A DNA stretch of 6,813 nt from Poindextera sp035295705. Its GTDB lineage: Bacteria > Pseudomonadota > Alphaproteobacteria > Caulobacterales > Caulobacteraceae. The DNA is taken from the NCBI GenBank assembly GCA_035295705.1, contig DATGIN010000217.1:1-6813 (forward strand). The letters are read 5' to 3'. The position numbers and the translations under genes are program-made. The notes beneath the pieces are model-generated. The model worked only from the letters and a program-made list of their open reading frames with translations. It was not told the origin of the DNA and ran no database searches. Below, in pieces: positions 1 through 5,670 of this stretch (positions are counted from its first letter, which is position 1; every line of letters starts with the position of its first letter).

Positions 1-1
1 C

Positions 2-226
2 TCGGACGATGAAATGGCGTTCTTTTCCACGTTCGACGACCTCGTGGGCCTGATCGACCGCCTTTCGAAGGATCCGTCGCGCCGTATGGCGATGGCGGCA
101 GCGGGCCGCACCCGCTACCACGCCCTCTTCAACGAACGGCGCATCGCCGCTTACCTCTTGGACGTGGCATTCGACCGGCTCGACTCCTCTCATCCCTGGC
201 CAACCCTCTACGAGGGCGGTGCATGA
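2..226 (+). CDS. probable glycosyltransferase, C-terminal end only (5' end outside window)
   Basis: The reading frame is open from the left edge, so this is the last 74 codons of a longer gene; the ATG at 14 is probably internal, because in-frame codons continue upstream of it. The visible part looks like the end of a GT-B-fold glycosyltransferase of the CgeB / Glyco_trans_1_2 kind. It has a stretch resembling 'FDDLVGLIDRLSKDPSRRMAM', then an Ala/Gly turn with 'AAAGRTRYHALFNERRIAAYLL', which in such enzymes forms the closing helices after the nucleotide-sugar-binding domain. No catalytic residue is visible in the fragment, so the donor and acceptor cannot be inferred. Its stop codon overlaps the start of the next glycosyltransferase (ATGA at 223-226), which indicates translational coupling and a shared polysaccharide or glycan role. 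The family call rests on the C-terminal pattern and context alone. Confidence 0.6.
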   Translation, partial: SDDEMAFFSTFDDLVGLIDRLSKDPSRRMAMAAAGRTRYHALFNERRIAAYLLDVAFDRLDSSHPWPTLYEGGA

Positions 227-1260
227 GTGCGCCGAGAGCGCTCAACCTCATGCTTGCGGCCGGCGCCGGCGGCCTTGAAGCGATGGCGCTCAACTACCAC
301 CAGGCGCTCGTGGCAGAGGGCGTCGAGGCGCTTTCGGTGGGTCTGTGGGACAGCTGGTTCGCGCGGGCGCTTGCCGAACAGGGATACGCGGTCTCGTCGG
401 TTCCCCCGGCCGCCCCGATCGACCCACGGACCGGATGGCGCCTGCGTCGGATCGCACAGGCCTTCCGGCCGGACGTCATCGTCGCGCATGGCTCGCGGGG
501 CGCCGCCGTCGCCATCCCGGCTCTCGGCAGGCGCGCGCCGATCGCGGTCGTCATGCACAACTTCCGTGCACGGTCGATGGTGTCGAGTGCGGATCTGGTG
601 ATCGCCGTCAGCGAGTCCGTCGCGGCTGACCTGCGCGCGAGACTGCCAAGGGCGCCGGTCGCCGCGGTCGCTAACTTCGCACCCCTGATGCGGGCGCCTC
701 TCCGTTCTCGACCTCAAGAACCCCCGCGCATTGGCAGCCTCGGCCGGTTGCACGAGGAGAAGGGCTTCGACCTCTTGCTCGATGCAGCGGCTCAGCTCCA
801 TCGCGAGGGCCGGGCGTTTCGCCTGACGATCGCCGGGGAGGGGCCCGCGGCGCGCGCTCTGAAGGCCCAGGCGGCGCAACTTGGCCTGGGCGCCGCCGTC
901 GACTTCCCGGGCTGGACAAGTCCGCCTGGACCTTTCCTCGCTGAGCTCGACCTCTTCGTCTGCTCCTCGCGCACCGAGTCATTCGGCCTCGTCGTCGTCG
1001 AGGCGATGGCGGCAGGTGCGCCGGTGGTCGCGACCGACATCGAGGGGCCGCGCGACATTCTCCGCCGGGGTCGCTATGGCCGACTGGTGGCCGCGGACTC
1101 GGCCCGCGCGCTCGCGGATGGGATCAGGGCGTCGCTCGACGATGCCGAGGGCGCCCTTGCCATGGCCGGGCTCGCCCAGATCGAGGCAGTCGACTTCTAC
1201 GACATGGCGGCCGGCGCCGAGCGCCTATGGGCCGCGCTGGCGCCGCTGACCTCCGCCTGA
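223..1260 (+). CDS. family 4 glycosyltransferase (GT-B fold)
   Basis: This complete 345-residue protein is the usual length for a retaining GT4 enzyme, which moves a sugar from an activated donor to a growing glycan at the cytoplasmic face of the membrane. The N-terminal acceptor domain opens with a strand and a glycine-rich loop, 'AGAGGLEAMALN' (about 13-24), followed by 'FRPDVIVAHG' (81-90) and 'ADLVIAVSES' (123-132). The donor domain starts at 'GSLGRLHEEKGFDLLLDA' (171-188), whose Arg175 and Lys180 match the conserved phosphate-contacting residues of the family. 'GEGP' (205-208) and an EX7E motif with Glu252 and Glu260 in 'ESFGLVVVE' follow, then 'GAPVVATDIEGPRDIL'. There is no signal peptide or membrane segment. 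The start is fixed by the 4-bp overlap with the upstream gene and a GAGG-type ribosome binding site at about 212. The 3' end overlaps the convergent mnmH gene by 64 bp. Sugar specificity cannot be read from the sequence. Confidence 0.9.
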   Translation: MSAPRALNLMLAAGAGGLEAMALNYHQALVAEGVEALSVGLWDSWFARALAEQGYAVSSVPPAAPIDPRTGWRLRRIAQAFRPDVIVAHGSRGAAVAIPALGRRAPIAVVMHNFRARSMVSSADLVIAVSESVAADLRARLPRAPVAAVANFAPLMRAPLRSRPQEPPRIGSLGRLHEEKGFDLLLDAAAQLHREGRAFRLTIAGEGPAARALKAQAAQLGLGAAVDFPGWTSPPGPFLAELDLFVCSSRTESFGLVVVEAMAAGAPVVATDIEGPRDILRRGRYGRLVAADSARALADGIRASLDDAEGALAMAGLAQIEAVDFYDMAAGAERLWAALAPLTSA

Positions 1261-2312
1261 ATCAGGAGCGCGGCCACCCGATCGGCCGCCTGCTCCAGAT
1301 CCGCCTCCGCCAACCCCTGCAGCGCGATCGCCGCCAGCCGCGGACGCTCGTCCTTGCGGTTCGTACGGTCGTAGGCCGGGTCATAGTGGTTCTCGGTCAG
1401 GTCGGCGGCGATGGCGACGAGATCATCGGCGTCCGCGAGTGTGCGCCAATGCGCGATCGCTTTTCTGCCTGGGAACGCCGGAAGGCGGGCAAGCGCAAGC
1501 TCGAAGGCGTCCCGGTTGGCGATCACGCCGCCATAGCGAGTGGCAAGATATTCCGCCCGCGCCGCCAGCGGCGCCTCGATCGCGATGCGCCTGGCCGAGT
1601 GCATGGCCCTCCACGGCCCCGGCGGGATCATGCGGTCGCCCACCTTGCTCGACTCCGCCTCGAAGACGACCGGCAGCGCGGGGTCCAGGGCCTCCATCGT
1701 AGCGAGCAGGCGCGACTCGAACATCTTCTGGCTCGGCTGTTCGCCCAGCCCGATGCCGCCGAACACAGAGCCGCGATGGTTGGCCAGCGCCTCGAGATCC
1801 ACGATCTGCACCCCGCGCGCCGCGAGCTTGTGCAGGATCTCGGTCTTGCCGGTCCCGGTCCGGCCCTCGAGCAGGATCGCCTCGAGCGGCCAGTCGTGGT
1901 CGTACAGCCGCTCGCGGACGTGGCGGCGATAGGTCTTGTAGCCGCCGGCGATGACGCCCGTCCGCCATCCGACCTGCGAGAGGATCGTCGCCATCGCGCC
2001 CGAGCGCTGGCCGCCTCGCCAGCAGTAGATCAGCGGCCGGAAGTCGCCGCCCCGGTCCGCCAGCTCGCGCTCCAGGTAGCCGGCGATGTTGCGAGCAATC
2101 AGCGCGGCCCCGATCCGCCGCGCCCGAAAGCGGGATTCCTGCACGTAGATGGTCCCGACCGTCGCCCGCTCGGCGTCGCTCAGCACAGGCAAGCTGATCG
2201 CGCCGGGGATATGGTCCTCGGCAAACTCGGACGGGCTGCGCACGTCGATGATCGCATCGTAGCCGGCAAGCGCGGCAGGGTCGGCCGTCTTGAGGATCTC
2301 GATGTCCGACAT
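1197..2312 (-). CDS. mnmH: tRNA 2-selenouridine synthase MnmH (SelU/YbbB)
   Basis: MnmH acts on 5-substituted 2-thiouridine at wobble position 34 of certain tRNAs. It is known to geranylate the sulfur and then replace it with selenium from selenophosphate. The 371-residue protein is close to the usual length (E. coli about 364). An N-terminal rhodanese domain (about 1-130) has 'DVRSPSEFAEDHIPGA' and the loop 'YCWRGGQRSGAMA'. Its Cys97 falls at the same number as the essential cysteine of the E. coli enzyme. A C-terminal P-loop domain follows, with Walker A 'GRTGTGKT' at 150-157 and family motifs 'ANHRGSVFGGIG' (177-188) and 'ESSKVGD' (220-226). I accept the ATG at 2312 because the protein begins as the family does, though no clear Shine-Dalgarno precedes it. 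The last 21 codons and the stop lie inside the convergent glycosyltransferase gene and form an Ala/Ser-rich tail. The divergent neighbour selD supplies its selenium donor. Confidence 0.95.
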   Translation of the reverse strand: MSDIEILKTADPAALAGYDAIIDVRSPSEFAEDHIPGAISLPVLSDAERATVGTIYVQESRFRARRIGAALIARNIAGYLERELADRGGDFRPLIYCWRGGQRSGAMATILSQVGWRTGVIAGGYKTYRRHVRERLYDHDWPLEAILLEGRTGTGKTEILHKLAARGVQIVDLEALANHRGSVFGGIGLGEQPSQKMFESRLLATMEALDPALPVVFEAESSKVGDRMIPPGPWRAMHSARRIAIEAPLAARAEYLATRYGGVIANRDAFELALARLPAFPGRKAIAHWRTLADADDLVAIAADLTENHYDPAYDRTNRKDERPRLAAIALQGLAEADLEQAADRVAALLIQAEVSGASAAHRRSAPAAMS

Positions 2313-2378
2313 GGGTCAGGCGCCTGGCGTCTCTGTTATACCGGCGGGTCGAAACCCTAAGCCCGAGGAGGTCCGCCG
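2313..2378. promoter_or_regulatory. divergent mnmH/selD promoter region
   Basis: This 66-bp gap must carry the transcription starts for mnmH (leftward) and, probably, selD (rightward). On the minus strand a TATAAC -10-like hexamer lies at 2340-2335, at a plausible distance from the mnmH start, but I see no convincing -35 partner. On the plus strand 'TATACC' (2337-2342) overlaps it, also without a good -35. A perfect 10-bp palindrome, CAGGCGCCTG, occupies 2317-2326. A short hairpin with a CGAA loop (2346-2357) lies before the selD ribosome binding site. The placement is firm because the genes diverge; the individual boxes are guesses. Confidence 0.4.
2365..2371 (+). promoter_or_regulatory. ribosome binding site of selD
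   Basis: GAGGAGG ends 7 bases before the ATG at 2379. This near-consensus Shine-Dalgarno fixes the selD start and contrasts with the mnmH start across the gap, which lacks a recognisable one. Confidence 0.75.
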
Positions 2379-3452
2379 ATGCAAGACGTCGCCGAGAGCG
2401 CACCGGTCCGCCTGACCGACCTTGCGCATGGCGGCGGCTGCGGCTGCAAGCTCGCGCCGGGGGTCCTGGCCGAGATCCTTCGCGACATGCCCGCCGCCGG
2501 CCCGTTCGCCAACCTCTTGGTCGGAACCGAGACCAGCGACGACGCGGCGGTCTGGCGGCTGAACGACGAACAGGCGCTGGTCGCCACGACCGACTTCTTC
2601 ATGCCAGTGGTGGACGATCCGTTCGACTTCGGGCGCATCGCCGCCACCAACGCCCTCTCCGACGTTTACGCCATGGGGGCGCGGCCGATGCTGGCGCTCG
2701 CGATCGTCGGCATGCCGGTCGATCGGCTGTCGCCGGAGGTGATCCGCGCCGTCCTCGCCGGCGGCGCGGCGGTGTGCGCGGAGGCGGGCGCGCCGATCGC
2801 CGGCGGCCACTCGATCGACAGCGTCGAGCCGATTTACGGCCTTGTGGCGCTCGGCCTCGTGCACCCGGACAAGGTGCTGACCAACCGCGGCGCGCGGCCC
2901 GGGGACGTGCTGATCCTGACGAAGGCGCTCGGCGTTGGCGTCCTCAGCGCCGCGGCCAAGCAGGGCCGGCTGAGCGATGCGGGCTACGCCGCGCTGATGG
3001 GCTCCACCACGCAGCTGAACGTGCTGGGCGCGGAGCTCTCGAGCCTCCGCGGCGTCAGCGCCGTGACGGACGTCACCGGTTTCGGCCTTATCGGCCATGC
3101 GCTCGAGATGGCGCGCGGCGCCGGCGCTGCGATCGAGATCGAGGCCGAAGCGCCTGCGGTCCTGCCCGGCGTCGAGGCGCTGCTTCAGGCCGGCGTGCGC
3201 ACCGGAGCCTCCGCGCGGAACTGGGCGAGCTATGGCGGGGCGGTGCGCATCGAAGCCCCGCTCGGAGACTGGCGCCGCGACCTCCTGACCGATCCGCAGA
3301 CCAGCGGCGGCTTGCTGATTGCGGTCGCCGAGCCTGGGGCCGAGACGGCGCTTGCGTTGGCGCGCCAGCAGGGGTTCACGGCGAGCCGCATCGTCGGCCG
3401 CGTGTGCGCTGGACCGCCCGAGATTCGCGTCAGGCTCGCTTCCCGCGTGTGA
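2379..3452 (+). CDS. selD: selenide, water dikinase (selenophosphate synthetase)
   Basis: SelD converts selenide and ATP to monoselenophosphate, AMP and phosphate in the cytoplasm; the product is the selenium donor for selenouridine and selenocysteine synthesis. The protein has 357 residues. The glycine-rich N-terminal loop 'HGGGCGCK' (17-24) carries Cys21 and Lys24, which align with the essential Cys17 and Lys20 of E. coli SelD at an offset of four. The same offset places Asp55, Asp95 and Asp231 on the three Mg-ATP ligands (E. coli Asp51, Asp91 and Asp227). 'TDFFMPVVDDPFDFGRIAATNALSDVYAMGA' and the C-terminal 'TDPQTSGGLL' (304-313) are family signatures. The active-site residue is a Cys codon (TGC), not UGA, so no selenocysteine is needed. 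With divergent mnmH it makes up the selenouridine pathway; whether selenocysteine is also made cannot be judged here. It may be co-transcribed with the peptidase 39 bp downstream, as no terminator separates them. Confidence 0.97.
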   Translation: MQDVAESAPVRLTDLAHGGGCGCKLAPGVLAEILRDMPAAGPFANLLVGTETSDDAAVWRLNDEQALVATTDFFMPVVDDPFDFGRIAATNALSDVYAMGARPMLALAIVGMPVDRLSPEVIRAVLAGGAAVCAEAGAPIAGGHSIDSVEPIYGLVALGLVHPDKVLTNRGARPGDVLILTKALGVGVLSAAAKQGRLSDAGYAALMGSTTQLNVLGAELSSLRGVSAVTDVTGFGLIGHALEMARGAGAAIEIEAEAPAVLPGVEALLQAGVRTGASARNWASYGGAVRIEAPLGDWRRDLLTDPQTSGGLLIAVAEPGAETALALARQQGFTASRIVGRVCAGPPEIRVRLASRV

Positions 3453-3475
3453 TTTGATAGACCGCCTCTACAACC

Positions 3476-3484
3476 GAGAAGGAG
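3476..3484 (+). promoter_or_regulatory. ribosome binding site of the S9 peptidase
   Basis: GAGAAGGAG ends 7 bases before the ATG at 3492. The AAGGAG core is strong and supports that start codon. It lies within the 39-bp gap after the selD stop. Confidence 0.75.
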
Positions 3485-3491
3485 CGCCGGC

Positions 3492-5450
3492 ATGGCGGAC
3501 GAGACTCCCCTGATCGAACGCCGGCGGCTGTTCGGCAATCCTACGCGCGCCGGCGCGCAGATCAGCCCGGACGGCCGTTGGCTGTCCTGGCATGCGCCGC
3601 GCGACGAGGTGCTGAACATCTGGGTTGCGCCGGTCGGCGACCCGGGGGCGGCCAAACCCGTCACCGACGAGCGCGTTCGCCCCATCCGCGCGCACTTCTG
3701 GGCGCCCGACTCCGGCCAGGTCCTGTTCATCAACGACCAGGGTGGCGACGAGAACTTCAAGCTCTACGGCGTGGCGCCGACCGGCGGCGAAACCCGTACG
3801 CTGACCCCGTTCGACAAGACGCAGGCGCGCATCGAGTCCATGAGTCGCCTGGTGAAGGACCGCATCCTGCTCGCCCTGAACAACCGCGATCCGCGCTGGC
3901 ACGATCTGCACACGCTGGATCTGGCGACCGGCGCGCTCAGCCTGGTGTTCCAGAACGAAGGCTATGCCGAGTTCCTGATCGACCGGCAGCTGGTGCTGCG
4001 CGGCGTAGCGCGGCCGCGCGCGGACGGCGGGGTGGACTACCATCACGTCAAAGCCGGCGCGGTCGAGCCCGAGCCCTTCGCCCACGTCGACCTGGACGAC
4101 ACGCTGGCCACCAGTCCCTTGCGCTACACGACGGACGGCAAGACCTTGTACTGGGCCGACGGGCGCGGGCGGGACACCGCCGCGCTGTTCGCCGAGGATG
4201 TCGCCACCGGTGCGCGCACGCAGGTGGCCGAGGACCCGCGCGTCGATATCGGAGGCGCGCTGTTCAACCCTGAAACCGGCATCGCCGAGGCCTATCCGGT
4301 CAACTATCTGCGCAGCCAGTGGAAGGCGCTCGACGCCCGCGTCGGCGAGGACCTGGCGTTTCTCGAGAGCGCGCTCGAAGGCGACATCAGCATCAACTCC
4401 CGAACCGACGCAGACGACGTTTGGGTGGTAGGCGTCGACCCGGTCACGTCGCCGCCGGCGGCGTACCTGTACGACCGCAGTGCCCGCAGGGTGACCCTGC
4501 TGTTCGTCACGCGGCCCGAGCTCGAGGGCGCGCCGCTCGCCGCCATGCGTCCGATCGAGATCAAGTCGCGCGACGGGATGGTCCAGCCGTCCTACCTCAC
4601 GCTGCCGGCCGCCTCGGCTGCGGACGCGGACGGGCGCCCCAGCCGACCCGTGCCGATGGTGCTCTTCCCGCACGGCGGCCCATGGGCGCGCGACGTCTAC
4701 GGCTACAACCCCTTCCACCAATTCCTGGCCAACCGCGGCTACGCCGTGCTGTCGCCGAACTTCCGCGGCTCGACCGGCTTCGGGAAATCCTTCCTGGCGG
4801 CCGGCAATCTCGAGTGGGGGGCTGCGATGCACGACGATCTGCTCGACGCCGTCGATTGGGCGGTGCGGGAGGGCGTGACCACCGCCGACCAGGTCGCCAT
4901 CATGGGCGGCTCGTACGGCGGCTACTGCGTTCTGGCTGGGCTGGCCTTCACGCCGGAGACGTTCGCCTGCGGCGTCGACATCGTGGGGCCGTCGAACCTC
5001 AACACGCTCTTGTCGACGATCCCCGAGTATTGGGAGGCGATGCGCGTGCAGCTCTACAAACGGGTTGGCGATCCGCGCACAGTGGAAGGGGCGGAGCTCC
5101 TGAAGGAGCGTTCGCCGCTGACCTGCGCCGAGGACATCAGGCGCCCGTTGCTCATCGGCCAGGGCGCCAACGACCCCAGGGTCAAGCAGGCGGAGTCCGA
5201 TCAGATCGTGCAGGCGATGGAGGCCAGGCAGATCCCGGTGACGTACGTGCTGTTTCCCGATGAGGGCCACGGCTTCGCGCGGCCGGAGAACAACATCGCC
5301 TTCATCGCCATCGCCGAGCATTTCCTCGCCGCCCGACTGGGCGGCCGCGCCGAGGCCTATGGCGACGACCTGAGGGGGTCCTCCATGACAGTTCCGCACG
5401 GCGCGGGCTTCGCCCCAGGCCTGAGCGAGGCGATGACAGAGGCCGCCTGA
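3492..5450 (+). CDS. S9 family (prolyl oligopeptidase-type) serine peptidase
   Basis: This 652-residue serine hydrolase has the two-part layout of acylaminoacyl-peptidase/dipeptidyl-peptidase-like S9 enzymes. Residues 1 to about 385 form a beta-propeller-like region with repeated WD-type strands, for example 'ISPDGRWLSW' and 'WAPDSGQVLFIND'. In such enzymes the propeller filters short peptides into the active site. The alpha/beta-hydrolase domain begins near 'HGGPWARDVYGYNPF' (from His394, the oxyanion-hole region). It has the nucleophile elbow 'GGSYGGY' with Ser474, Asp561 in 'GANDPRV' and His593 in 'DEGHGF', giving a complete Ser-Asp-His triad in the expected order and spacing. There is no signal peptide, so the enzyme is probably cytoplasmic. 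The exact substrate is unknown. It follows selD by 39 bp with no terminator, so a shared transcript is possible, but no functional link to selenium is evident. Its stop lies only 6 bp from the tRNA fragment at the integration junction. Confidence 0.93.
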   Translation: MADETPLIERRRLFGNPTRAGAQISPDGRWLSWHAPRDEVLNIWVAPVGDPGAAKPVTDERVRPIRAHFWAPDSGQVLFINDQGGDENFKLYGVAPTGGETRTLTPFDKTQARIESMSRLVKDRILLALNNRDPRWHDLHTLDLATGALSLVFQNEGYAEFLIDRQLVLRGVARPRADGGVDYHHVKAGAVEPEPFAHVDLDDTLATSPLRYTTDGKTLYWADGRGRDTAALFAEDVATGARTQVAEDPRVDIGGALFNPETGIAEAYPVNYLRSQWKALDARVGEDLAFLESALEGDISINSRTDADDVWVVGVDPVTSPPAAYLYDRSARRVTLLFVTRPELEGAPLAAMRPIEIKSRDGMVQPSYLTLPAASAADADGRPSRPVPMVLFPHGGPWARDVYGYNPFHQFLANRGYAVLSPNFRGSTGFGKSFLAAGNLEWGAAMHDDLLDAVDWAVREGVTTADQVAIMGGSYGGYCVLAGLAFTPETFACGVDIVGPSNLNTLLSTIPEYWEAMRVQLYKRVGDPRTVEGAELLKERSPLTCAEDIRRPLLIGQGANDPRVKQAESDQIVQAMEARQIPVTYVLFPDEGHGFARPENNIAFIAIAEHFLAARLGGRAEAYGDDLRGSSMTVPHGAGFAPGLSEAMTEAA

Positions 5451-5456
5451 GGCGTC

Positions 5457-5506
5457 TGGCAGCCCGGAAGGGACTCGAACCCCTGACCTTCGGTTTAGGA
5501 AACCGA
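5457..5506 (-). pseudogene. tRNA-Arg(CCT) 3' fragment (truncated tRNA gene)
   Basis: Read on the minus strand this is a tRNA from about position 27 to 76. It has a 5-bp anticodon stem TCGGT/ACCGA around the 7-base loop TTCCTAA (anticodon CCT, 5499-5497). Next come an AGGTC variable loop, a T stem AGGGG/CCCTT with loop TTCGAGT, the 3' acceptor strand CCGGGCT, discriminator G and an encoded CCA (5459-5457). On the 5' side (5507 upward) no D arm and no 5' acceptor strand matching AGCCCGG can be found, so the gene cannot give a mature tRNA. An intron was considered, but the anticodon stem is continuous and no 5' exon appears before the integrase gene. The best reading is a 3' tRNA part displaced by site-specific integration. 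The CCT identity is clear from the anticodon; the loss of function is inferred. Confidence 0.85.
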
Positions 5507-5508
5507 CG
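5457..5508. other. putative attachment site (att) at an integration junction
   Basis: The tRNA fragment probably serves as one of the two att sites of the element starting here. Tyrosine integrases commonly use tRNA anticodon or T arms as crossover sites, because the stem halves give symmetric binding arms. Here a perfect inverted repeat, TCGGTTT-AGG-AAACCGA, spans 5490-5506. The identity block in the att direct repeat would run from roughly the anticodon arm to the CCA end. Its exact limits cannot be set because the other copy is outside the window. Confidence 0.7.
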
Positions 5509-5614
5509 ATATACCGGTTTCATCCGTTTTCTCGCATTTGCATCCGAGCCCAAACCTCATTGATATATAACAGATATTGTCTTTCTCCGCGTTTCAGCCA
5601 TCATCGTCCTGCTT

Positions 5615-5642
5615 CGGGGCATTGTGCCCCGGGCGTGCCCCG
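5615..5642 (+). repeat. hairpin plus direct repeat upstream of the integrase
   Basis: CGGGGCA-TTG-TGCCCCG forms a perfect 7-bp inverted repeat with a 3-base spacer (5615-5631). The right arm TGCCCCG recurs exactly 11 bp later at 5636-5642. The left arm could therefore pair with either copy, and the repeat interval is about one helical turn. The hairpin ends 27 bases before the integrase ribosome binding site and lacks a T run, so it is not a typical terminator. An operator or leader-RNA structure is possible. Confidence 0.5.
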
Positions 5643-5657
5643 TTGATGCTCCGTACA

Positions 5658-5666
5658 GAGGAGGGG
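5658..5666 (+). promoter_or_regulatory. ribosome binding site of the integrase
   Basis: GAGGAGGGG contains the AGGAGG consensus six bases before the ATG at 5671. This decides the start codon of the integrase, which is otherwise only known as a frame open to the window edge. Confidence 0.8.
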
Positions 5667-5670
5667 AACG

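Larger units (their letters stand above)
5509..5670 (+). promoter_or_regulatory. integrase leader region with candidate promoter and repeats
   Basis: This non-coding stretch lies between the att core and the integrase start. It holds CGGTTT-type repeats next to the att core (5515-5520, and a looser CCGTTTT at 5524-5530). An AT-rich segment (5558-5580) has TATATA/TATAAC -10-like hexamers and TTG-type -35 candidates (5538, 5560), but no pair has ideal spacing. Downstream is a GC hairpin at 5615-5631 with a repeated TGCCCCG. In integrative elements such DNA usually contains the integrase promoter and arm or excisionase sites, which is the inferred role here. No gene is supported on either strand. 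Confidence 0.4.

Noticed and set aside
1227..2360. Long open frame (377 codons) on the plus strand opposite mnmH
   Set aside because: The minus-strand frame encodes a clear MnmH with catalytic Cys97 and a Walker A motif; the plus-strand product is low-complexity and Arg-rich, as expected of a codon-bias shadow.
2341..2365. tRNA T-arm-like sequence (GGGTCGAAACCC) before selD
   Set aside because: It is only a 4-bp stem with a CGAA loop; no acceptor, anticodon or D arm can be built around it.
3468..5399. Long open frame (643 codons) on the minus strand opposite the S9 peptidase
   Set aside because: It is an antisense shadow of a GC-rich gene: the product is rich in Arg, Gly, His and Val without any recognisable domain, while the plus strand encodes a peptidase with an intact catalytic triad.
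5444..5454. CGCC-TGA-GGCG hairpin over the S9 peptidase stop as a terminator
   Set aside because: The stem has only 4 bp with a 3-base loop and no following T run, so it does not meet the usual requirements for an intrinsic terminator.
5457..5650. Group I intron in tRNA-Arg(CCT), as known in some alphaproteobacteria
   Set aside because: Such introns interrupt the anticodon loop, but here the 5' strand of the anticodon stem and the whole loop are continuous with the 3' half, and no 5' exon with a D arm appears before the integrase gene.
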